Shown here piece by piece: positions 5,649 to 11,481 of a stretch of DNA of 11,481 nucleotides (within the stretch, counting starts at the first letter, position 1; each line of letters starts with the position of its first letter). Where the stretch lies: NCBI GenBank assembly GCA_027008885.1, contig JALVDQ010000194.1:1-11481 (forward strand), read 5' to 3'. A program made the position numbers and the translations under genes. This DNA comes from Thiotrichaceae bacterium. GTDB taxonomy: Bacteria; Pseudomonadota; Gammaproteobacteria; Thiotrichales; Thiotrichaceae. The notes below the pieces were generated by a model. It made no database searches. It saw only the letters and a program-made list of their open reading frames with translations, and had not been told where the DNA came from.

Positions 5649-6368
5649 ATGTCAAAAACCTCCTTTTTCAAATCAAAACCCAAACAATGGTGGCATATCT
5701 GGTCTTGTGCCTATTGTGCAAGAGAGAATATAGACAAGCTTGACAAAAGCGCAGAAACACGCGGCAAGATTTTGATGGCTGCCTTTGAAGAGATCTATCA
5801 GCGTGGCTTTCAGGCGGCAAGTCTAAATAATATTCTGAAAAACACGAATATTACCAAAGGTGCCTTATACCATCATTTCAAGAATAAAATGGAACTGGGC
5901 TATGCGGTTGTGGATGAGGTCATTTACACAACATTGAAATCTAACTGGATTGAGCCACTTTCTACGACGGATGATCCCATTAGCGTTATGCAGCAGATTC
6001 TTGAGGAATCCGGAAAACAGATGACAGAAGAAGACGTTCGTCTGGGCTGCCCGTTAAATAATTTGTCACAGGAAATGTCGCCCATAGATGAAGGTTTTAG
6101 AAGGCGCATTATCAAGGTTTACCAGGAATTTCAGGATGCCATTGAAGCTGCCTGTGAACGCGGCAAAAAAGCTGGAAATATCCGTGACAGCGCAGACTCA
6201 AAAAAGTTGGCAATACTGTTTATTGCTACTCTGGAAGGTTGTTTGGGGCTGGCAAAAAGTACCCAGAGCCTTGATATTTTGATGCAGTGCGGCTACGGGC
6301 TAATCGAACAACTGGAGCTACTCAGACCACAGAAATTGCCGCATCAGGATGCTCACAAACAGGGATAA
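5649..6368 (+). CDS. TetR/AcrR-family transcriptional regulator
   Basis: In this 239-residue reading the helix-turn-helix domain spans about residues 36-82: TRGKILMAAFEEIYQRGFQA, then SLNNILKNTNITKGALYHHF, then KNKMELG. That is the classic TetR fold with the recognition helix at ITKGALYHHF. The ligand-binding half includes GCPLNNLSQEMSPIDEGFRR, common in this superfamily. I reject the longer frame from 5529 because it would run through the operator. The ATG at 5649 still leaves a Trp/Cys-rich N-terminus (KQWWHIWSCAYC) unlike the family. AGAGAG followed by ATA GAC AAG at 5730 marks where a typical 212-residue start would fall, so the true start may differ. It lies 8 nt upstream of the exporter and probably represses it until an unknown lipophilic ligand binds. 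Confidence 0.9.
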   Translation: MSKTSFFKSKPKQWWHIWSCAYCARENIDKLDKSAETRGKILMAAFEEIYQRGFQAASLNNILKNTNITKGALYHHFKNKMELGYAVVDEVIYTTLKSNWIEPLSTTDDPISVMQQILEESGKQMTEEDVRLGCPLNNLSQEMSPIDEGFRRRIIKVYQEFQDAIEAACERGKKAGNIRDSADSKKLAILFIATLEGCLGLAKSTQSLDILMQCGYGLIEQLELLRPQKLPHQDAHKQG

Positions 6369-6376
6369 CCATAAAT

Positions 6377-8749
6377 ATGCTAAAACAATTTTCTTATATG
6401 GTAGTTAAATTTCGCTGGCTTTTTTTGTTGCTTGCGCTAAGTACGATTGTGATTACCGCAATGGGGGCAAAATACCTTCATTTTAATAACGATTATCACA
6501 TCTTCTTCAAGCCTGATGATCCGCGTGTCGTGGCGTTTGAGGATCTGCAAAATACCTATACCAAAAATGATAATGTGCTGATGCTGTTAGCACCAAAAGA
6601 CGGCAAGGTATTTACCCGAAAAACACTCAAGGCGATCGAGGATATCACCGAAAGAGCCTGGCAAACACCTTACTCAATCCGCGTAGACTCACTCTCGAAT
6701 TATCAGCACAGTGAATCTGTCGAAGATGATATGTCAGTTGCCAACCTTTATGAAGATGCCCGGAACCTGAGTGCTTCGGATCTTCAACGAATTAAGAAAA
6801 TTGCGGTTAATGAACCACTTTTGCTGCATCGCCTGATTTCTGAAAAAGCGCATGTGACCGCGGTTAACATTACCATGGAATTTCCCAAAGTAATCAAGGA
6901 TGAAAAGGGAAATGAAATGATCGCGGATCCGACCAGACAGGTGAGCGAAGTGGTTGCCTCAGTGCGCGCCCTGAAACAGTATATTAATAAAACCTATCCT
7001 GATATCAAGGTGTATCTGTCAGGCATTGTAATGATGAATAACGCCTTTGGCGAAGCGACGATTTATGATATGTCGCATCTTCTGCCTGTGGCTATCCTGC
7101 TGATTCTGGTTACTGTATTTCTTCTTTTGCGCAGTTTTACAGGGACTTTCACCACTCTTGTTGTCATTACGACATCGGTGGTGGTTGCCTTTGGCATGGC
7201 AGGCTGGCTGGGGATTGAATTATCCTCGCCGGTGATGTCGGCACCGATTATTATTATGACGCTGGCGGTAGCCGATTGCGTGCATTTATTATCCACATGG
7301 ATTACAGAAATGCGCGAGGGTAAAGACAAGCTGGAAGCAATGCAGGACAGTTTACGAATAAACTTTATGCCGGTGTTTTTGACCTCGCTAACCACTGCGG
7401 TGGGTTTTCTGTCCCTGAATACCAGTGATTCCCCGCCGTTTCGTGATTTGGGCAATGTGGCGGCAATGGGAGTTGTCGCCGCATTTCTGTTCTCGATCTT
7501 TTTACTGCCTGCGATGGCGACCATCCTTCCGGTGCGGGTCAAACAGCGTGAAACCAGAACGCTTACTTTTATGTCCGGTTTTGCTGAAGCCACTATCAAG
7601 TATCGCAAGGCACTCCTGATTGGTATGAGTACGCTGGCAATCGTGCTGATTGCATTAGTACCAAAGAATGAATTAAATGATGTTTTTGTCAAATATTTTG
7701 ACAAACGCATCGAATTTCGCAGCGATACCGATTTTATTGTGAATAATCTGACGGGTGTTTACTATATAGATTATTCCATCAAGACAAAAAATTCGGGAGA
7801 CATTGCAAACCCCGAAGTGCTCGCCAAAATTAAAAAATTCAGTGACTGGTTGCAGCAACAGCCAGAAGTGATTCATGTTAATACCATTACTGATACCTTC
7901 ACACGTCTTAACAGGAATATGCACGGTGATGATCCCGCCTGGTATAAATTGCCGGACTCACGCGAACTGGCAGCGCAGTATTTACTGCTCTATGAGATGT
8001 CATTACCGTTTGGACTTGATCTCAATAACCAGATTGACATAGACAAGAAAAGCACCCGTATTACTGTCACTCTGAAAACATTGTCTACACAAGAGGTACT
8101 GGCATTTGAAAAACGGGTAAACCAGTGGATGACAGATAATATCCCCGAGTTAAAAGCAATGGGAGCCAGCCCCACCATTATGTTTGCCCATATCGGCATG
8201 AAAAATATTATCAGCATGTTAAGTGGAACCACCATTGCACTGGTTCTAATCTCCCTGATTCTGGTGATTGCATTGCGTTCATGGCGTTATGGCTTATTGA
8301 GCCTGATTCCAAACCTGGTTCCGGCAGGCATGGCATTTGGAATCTGGGCGCTTGTTAATGGTGAAATCGGTCTGGCACTATCGGTAGTCACCGCCATGAC
8401 ACTGGGTATCGTGGTGGATGACACCATACACTTCCTGAGTAAATATTTACGCGCCAGACGCGAAAAAGGATTAAATGCAGAAGATGCAGTGCGTTACGCC
8501 TTCTCAACCGTCGGTATTGCCCTGTGGGTCACATCGGTTGCACTCATCGCAGGCTTTCTGGTGCTGGCGACCTCATCCTTTAAACTAAATTCCGGCATGG
8601 GCTTGTTGACTGCGATTGTGATTGCAATCGCCCTGCTGGTTGACTTTTTATTATTGCCACCGCTGTTGATGACACTCGACAAGTGGTTAAGCAAACCTGA
8701 ATCAGTGGGGCAGCTACGGCATAACGCAGTAGTGCAGGGTGCCAAATAG
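6377..8749 (+). CDS. RND-superfamily exporter (MMPL family)
   Basis: This 790-residue inner-membrane protein has two similar halves and 12 predicted membrane segments: TM1 at about 13-31, a large periplasmic loop, then TM2-TM6 (about 234-400) and TM7; a second loop, then TM8-TM12. The acidic residues expected in the proton path are present: Asp300 in TM4 (AVADCVHLL) and Asp681-Asp682 in TM10 (GIVVDDTIHFL). The size and the VVDDTIHFLSKY motif match the predicted RND exporters grouped with MMPL and HpnN-type lipid or hopanoid transporters. The drug-efflux AcrB type is longer. Such pumps use the proton-motive force to move hydrophobic molecules from the inner membrane outward. The ATG at 6377 has AGGGA (6361-6365) upstream and lies 8 nt after tetR. 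An earlier in-frame ATG at 6287 overlaps tetR and adds a non-membrane segment. Substrate unknown. Confidence 0.92.
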   Translation: MLKQFSYMVVKFRWLFLLLALSTIVITAMGAKYLHFNNDYHIFFKPDDPRVVAFEDLQNTYTKNDNVLMLLAPKDGKVFTRKTLKAIEDITERAWQTPYSIRVDSLSNYQHSESVEDDMSVANLYEDARNLSASDLQRIKKIAVNEPLLLHRLISEKAHVTAVNITMEFPKVIKDEKGNEMIADPTRQVSEVVASVRALKQYINKTYPDIKVYLSGIVMMNNAFGEATIYDMSHLLPVAILLILVTVFLLLRSFTGTFTTLVVITTSVVVAFGMAGWLGIELSSPVMSAPIIIMTLAVADCVHLLSTWITEMREGKDKLEAMQDSLRINFMPVFLTSLTTAVGFLSLNTSDSPPFRDLGNVAAMGVVAAFLFSIFLLPAMATILPVRVKQRETRTLTFMSGFAEATIKYRKALLIGMSTLAIVLIALVPKNELNDVFVKYFDKRIEFRSDTDFIVNNLTGVYYIDYSIKTKNSGDIANPEVLAKIKKFSDWLQQQPEVIHVNTITDTFTRLNRNMHGDDPAWYKLPDSRELAAQYLLLYEMSLPFGLDLNNQIDIDKKSTRITVTLKTLSTQEVLAFEKRVNQWMTDNIPELKAMGASPTIMFAHIGMKNIISMLSGTTIALVLISLILVIALRSWRYGLLSLIPNLVPAGMAFGIWALVNGEIGLALSVVTAMTLGIVVDDTIHFLSKYLRARREKGLNAEDAVRYAFSTVGIALWVTSVALIAGFLVLATSSFKLNSGMGLLTAIVIAIALLVDFLLLPPLLMTLDKWLSKPESVGQLRHNAVVQGAK

Positions 8750-8770
8750 CAAACAGGCAACGCTTTTTGG

Positions 8771-8803
8771 AATACCCATCCCCCCTGTTTTTTATATATT
8801 TTT
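8771..8803 (-). repeat. 33-bp dispersed repeat, copy B (inverted)
   Basis: This is an exact reverse complement of 1239-1271. It sits in the 172-bp gap between the exporter and the LolA-like gene, 21 bp after the exporter stop. On the + strand it reads from a C-run into a T/A-rich stretch, but no GC stem precedes the T-run, so it is not an obvious terminator. A small palindrome CAGCTT-A-AAGCTG (8809-8821) follows within 6 bp. Confidence 0.9.
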
Positions 8804-8858
8804 AGCAGCAGCTTAAAGCTGTGTAAGCCTGTAAGATCATGGCATCTGCTGGAGAACA

Positions 8859-8888
8859 ATGAACGCAGGCAGAAAGAATCTGTCTTAG
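8859..8888 (+). CDS. Possible 9-residue leader ORF before the LolA-like gene
   Basis: An ATG at 8859 has GGAG (8851-8854) 4 nt upstream and encodes MNAGRKNLS before a TAG. It ends 33 nt before the LolA-like start. Its length is within chance expectation, and it is listed only because of the ribosome-binding site and its position in the longest intra-operon gap. Confidence 0.2.
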   Translation: MNAGRKNLS

Positions 8889-8921
8889 CACCTGTTGATT
8901 ATTATATTCTGGAGAAAAACA

Positions 8922-9737
8922 ATGTTTACAAAAGCAACACTCACAAAAGCAATACAACTCATCTCGCTGGGCAGTGTTTTGGCGTTACTGTCAGTTAGCG
9001 CAATGGCAAAAGCACCACTAAACCCGCAGCAAAAAGGATTGCAAATTGCAAAAGCGGCGGACGCAAAGGATACAGGTTTCGGTGACTCTACCGCCAATAT
9101 GATTATGATACTGAAAAACCGTGCAGGTAAAACCAGTCGGCGTATTATTCGCATCAAAACACTGGAAGTTAAAGGCGATGGAGACAAATCACTGTCCCTG
9201 TTTGACCAGCCACAAGATGTAAAGGGAACCGCCATGCTAACCTTTTCACATGGTCTGAAGCCAGATGATCAATGGCTTTACCTGCCCGCCTTAAAACGGG
9301 TCAAGCGTATCAATTCGCGCAACAAGTCCGGTCCGTTTATGGGCAGTGAATTTGCCTTTGAAGACCTCGGTTCGCAGGAAGTCGAAAAATACCGATATAA
9401 ATTTTTACGCACAGAAAAATGCGCCAATGGCTGGACCTGCAACGTGATCGAGCGTATCCCCGCGTATAAATATTCGGGCTACAGCAAGCAACTGGTATGG
9501 CTGGATACCAAAGAATACCGCCCCGTCAAAGTGATGTTTTATGACCGTAAAAATGCCCTCCTGAAAACACTCACAGCAAGTGGCTTTAAACAATATCTGG
9601 GAAGATACTGGCGCCCCACAAGTATGAGCATGGTGAATCACCAGACGGGCAAAAGCACCATTTTGCAATGGTCAAACTACAAGTTTAGAACCGGACTGAC
9701 AAGCCGGGACTTCAACAAAAAAGCCATCGCGCGATAA
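8922..9737 (+). CDS. Periplasmic LolA-like, outer membrane lipoprotein-sorting family protein
   Basis: This 271-residue protein starts with a clear signal peptide (MFTKATLTKAIQLISLGSVL... SAMA|KAPLN, cleavage after about residue 29). The mature part contains DDQWLYLPALKRVKRI (115-130), then NKSGPFMGSEFAFEDL (134-149), a signature I associate with the LolA-like family labelled outer membrane lipoprotein-sorting protein. A Cys pair at 167 and 173 (KCANGWTC) could form a disulfide. The family is predicted to form a half-barrel with a hydrophobic groove carrying acyl or lipid cargo across the periplasm, and it is repeatedly found beside MMPL/RND exporters. The ATG at 8922 has GGAG (8911-8914) 7 nt upstream; a TTG nine codons earlier would spoil the signal peptide. 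It probably accepts the exporter's substrate. Confidence 0.88.
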   Translation: MFTKATLTKAIQLISLGSVLALLSVSAMAKAPLNPQQKGLQIAKAADAKDTGFGDSTANMIMILKNRAGKTSRRIIRIKTLEVKGDGDKSLSLFDQPQDVKGTAMLTFSHGLKPDDQWLYLPALKRVKRINSRNKSGPFMGSEFAFEDLGSQEVEKYRYKFLRTEKCANGWTCNVIERIPAYKYSGYSKQLVWLDTKEYRPVKVMFYDRKNALLKTLTASGFKQYLGRYWRPTSMSMVNHQTGKSTILQWSNYKFRTGLTSRDFNKKAIAR

Positions 9738-9746
9738 TACAGGCAC

Positions 9747-10199
9747 ATGAAATTACTTATTCCGCCGCCCGTATATGCCCTGATGATAGCAGCCCTCATG
9801 TGGCTTCTGAATCGCTATATTCCGGGTGTGCAGTTGATAAATGCACCCTGGAATAAAGCAGGTTTGCTTGTGATCCTGGTCGCAATCATGTCTGATTTCT
9901 GGTCAATACGCCTGTTTTTTAAAAAACATACGACCGCAAACCCCATGAAACCGCAAAACACCACCGGGCTGATTACCACAGGGCTTTATAAAATAAGTCG
10001 CAATCCCATGTATATGGGGCTGCTGACAGTGCTTGCAGGCTATGCAATCTACCTCGGCAGCCTAACCCCATTTTTGGGCTTGCCAGTGTATTATTTCATT
10101 ATTACGGAAATGCAAATCAAACCCGAAGAAGCCATACTGGAAGACAAATTTGGGCAGGAATATCTGGATTATAAAAGTAAAGTAAGGAGATGGCTGTGA
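9747..10199 (+). CDS. Integral membrane methyltransferase, ICMT/PEMT-like
   Basis: This 150-residue protein has hydrophobic segments at about 8-24, 37-56, 88-104 and 107-121. Its second half carries TTGLYKISRNPMYMG (77-91), then EEAILEDKFGQEYLDYKSKVRRW (127-149). In the isoprenylcysteine carboxyl methyltransferase and phospholipid methyltransferase superfamily, the (S/R)NPMY segment and the C-terminal EE...YxxY...RRW region bind S-adenosylmethionine. Bacterial members often modify lipids or quinone-like molecules; the substrate here is unknown. It starts 9 nt after the LolA-like gene and its stop overlaps the next start, so it is firmly in the operon. It may methylate the molecule that the exporter moves. 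Its ribosome-binding site is weak, suggesting coupling to the gene before. Confidence 0.85.
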   Translation: MKLLIPPPVYALMIAALMWLLNRYIPGVQLINAPWNKAGLLVILVAIMSDFWSIRLFFKKHTTANPMKPQNTTGLITTGLYKISRNPMYMGLLTVLAGYAIYLGSLTPFLGLPVYYFIITEMQIKPEEAILEDKFGQEYLDYKSKVRRWL

Positions 10200-11410
10200 A
10201 CACTCAAAGGCAAATACTCATTTTATCCGCTCTGCTAGCGACACTTGCCTCGGCAAGCATCAGTGCGGGAGAACTCTCAGGCAATATCTCGCTGCAAGGC
10301 AGGTATTTTAACAGCGATGGCGCTTTCCCCGGACAGCAAAAAAACGGCGGCATTTCTTTAAGCCTGCAACCCGAATATAAACACAAATGGAATAATGAAC
10401 ATTCGCAATTTACCTTCACGCCCTTTTACCGCTGGGATAATCAGGACAAGGAGCGTAGCCATGCCGATATTCGCCAGCTTGACTATGTTACCAGCAAGGG
10501 TGACTGGGAATTTCAGGTCGGCATCGGCAAAGTCTATTGGGGCGTGGCAGAATCACAGCATCTGGTCGATGTAATAAACCAGACCGATGCGGTAGAAGGC
10601 ATAGATGGCGAAGACAAACTCGGTCAGCCGATGCTGCGAATGAGCCGCATCAGCGACAATGGCTCACTCGATCTGTACGTTTTACCCTATTTCAGGGAGA
10701 GAACCTTTGCCGGACGCAAAGGGCGTTTTCGCACGCCGCTTGTTGTTTATACAGATCATGCCAGCTATGAATCTGCGCGCAAGGAAAAGCATGTGGATTA
10801 TGCACTGCGCTGGTCAGAAAGCGTTGATGAGCTGGATATTGGCGTACACTACTTTAAGGGCACATCACGCGATCCGCTCTTTAAACCCAAAATTAAAAAT
10901 GGCATAGCCGTCGGCTTGCAACCGCATTATCCATTAATGAGCCAGATAGGTATCGACCTGCAATACACCGGCGAAGAAACCATCTGGAAATTTGAAGGCA
11001 TCGCCAGAGGCTATAATAGCGGCACGGGTCTAAAAGACTACGTCGCAAGCGTAATTGGCTTTGAACACAGCTTGCCACTGCTGAATGACTCCGGTCTGGA
11101 AATGACACTATTAGGCGAATACCACCATGATTCACGCGGTGAAGTAGCCAACGCACCCTTTCAAAATGATCTATTTATCGGTACCCGCCTAAGCCTGAAC
11201 GATGCTGACAGCACCGAACTGCTTGCAGGCGCCTTTGTCGATCTGGATAACCACAGCAAAAGCCTGCGAGTAGAAGCCAGCCGCCGCATTGGCAAAGGAC
11301 TGAAACTCAACCTCGAAGCACAGGGCTTTAGCGATATTGACAGCAAAGACCCCGCCAAAATCTATGAAAAGGATGATTATTTACAGATAGAACTTCAGAA
11401 ATACTTTTAG
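10196..11410 (+). CDS. Predicted outer-membrane beta-barrel protein, unclassified
   Basis: This 404-residue protein has a signal peptide (MNTQRQILILSALLATLASA..., cleaved near residue 25). Many alternating strands follow, such as NISLQGRYFN, SQFTFTPFYRWD, WEFQVGIGKVYWG and LEMTLLGEYHHD. It ends LQIELQKYF with a terminal Phe, the signal recognised by the outer-membrane assembly machinery. I do not recognise a named family. I prefer the GTG at 10196, six nt after AAGGAG (10184-10189), because the ATG at 10190 abuts that site directly. The GTG overlaps the methyltransferase stop (GTGA), implying coupling. Its place at the end of an inner membrane-periplasm-methyltransferase series suggests an outer-membrane channel or acceptor for the same substrate. 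Confidence 0.8.
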   Translation: MNTQRQILILSALLATLASASISAGELSGNISLQGRYFNSDGAFPGQQKNGGISLSLQPEYKHKWNNEHSQFTFTPFYRWDNQDKERSHADIRQLDYVTSKGDWEFQVGIGKVYWGVAESQHLVDVINQTDAVEGIDGEDKLGQPMLRMSRISDNGSLDLYVLPYFRERTFAGRKGRFRTPLVVYTDHASYESARKEKHVDYALRWSESVDELDIGVHYFKGTSRDPLFKPKIKNGIAVGLQPHYPLMSQIGIDLQYTGEETIWKFEGIARGYNSGTGLKDYVASVIGFEHSLPLLNDSGLEMTLLGEYHHDSRGEVANAPFQNDLFIGTRLSLNDADSTELLAGAFVDLDNHSKSLRVEASRRIGKGLKLNLEAQGFSDIDSKDPAKIYEKDDYLQIELQKYF

Positions 11411-11445
11411 TTCTTCAATGCTCCCTGTAAGGCAAAGTGTCACAA

Positions 11446-11481
11446 GACAGAGGACAGAGGACAGAGGACAGAGGACAGAGG
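11446..11481. repeat. Heptanucleotide tandem repeat, unit GACAGAG
   Basis: Five perfect copies of the 7-bp unit run from 11446 to 11480, with a further base at the window edge, so the array continues beyond view. It lies 36 bp after the last gene. The unit length is 7, so within a gene it would shift the frame, but no ORF here uses it. There are no spacers, so it is not CRISPR. Similar 7-bp arrays are known as short tandemly repeated sequences in cyanobacteria and some filamentous gammaproteobacteria. Confidence 0.95.

Noticed and set aside
6287..6376. Upstream start for the exporter at 6287
   Set aside because: It overlaps tetR by 82 nt and adds 30 polar residues before the first membrane segment; ATG 6377 has a ribosome-binding site and fits the family.
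7063..7710. A 215-codon minus-strand frame inside the exporter gene
   Set aside because: It is antisense to transmembrane segments of the RND protein, low in complexity and with no domain evidence.
1239..8803. The 33-bp inverted copies as terminal repeats of a composite transposon
   Set aside because: No transposase lies between them, the intervening genes include galU and deaD housekeeping loci, and no target-site duplication is apparent at the outer ends.
11446..11481. CRISPR-like repeat array
   Set aside because: The unit is 7 bp, contiguous and without spacers.

Overview
The window looks like chromosomal DNA from a gammaproteobacterium of moderate GC content. GalU is very close to the enterobacterial protein in my recollection, and the left edge has the classic rnc-era order with the stop and start codons overlapping. 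Dispersed palindromic repeats between genes and a heptanucleotide tandem repeat at the right edge suggest a repeat-rich environmental genome, possibly a sulfur- or methane-oxidising lineage. That taxonomic refinement is a guess.

Layout. Positions 1-1037 hold the end of rnc (RNase III) and complete era (GTPase in 30S ribosome maturation). Positions 1038-1284 contain no gene and are a mosaic of three hairpin-forming repeats plus one copy of a 33-bp repeat. Positions 1285-2170 look like a single integron gene cassette. It carries a Phd/PIN-domain (VapC-type) toxin-antitoxin pair and ends in a well-formed attC recombination site, with no integrase and no second complete cassette in view. Then come galU (UDP-glucose synthesis, + strand), another palindromic repeat patch, and on the - strand a deaD-type RNA helicase and an FmdB-type zinc-ribbon gene.

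From 5616 to 11410 lies one + strand gene cluster: a TetR operator-like palindrome, a TetR/AcrR regulator, a 12-TM RND/MMPL exporter, a periplasmic LolA-like (outer membrane lipoprotein-sorting family) protein, a small membrane methyltransferase of the ICMT/PEMT type, and an outer-membrane beta-barrel-like protein. The last three are tightly packed (9-nt gap, then a 4-nt overlap). The inner membrane, periplasm and outer membrane are each represented. The best reading is a TetR-controlled envelope lipid or lipophile export system; its substrate is unknown.

The two most notable items are the solitary toxin-antitoxin cassette with canonical attC architecture between era and galU, and the putative lipid-trafficking operon. 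A perfect 33-bp repeat occurs once in each orientation, 13 bp before the cassette and between the exporter and LolA-like genes.
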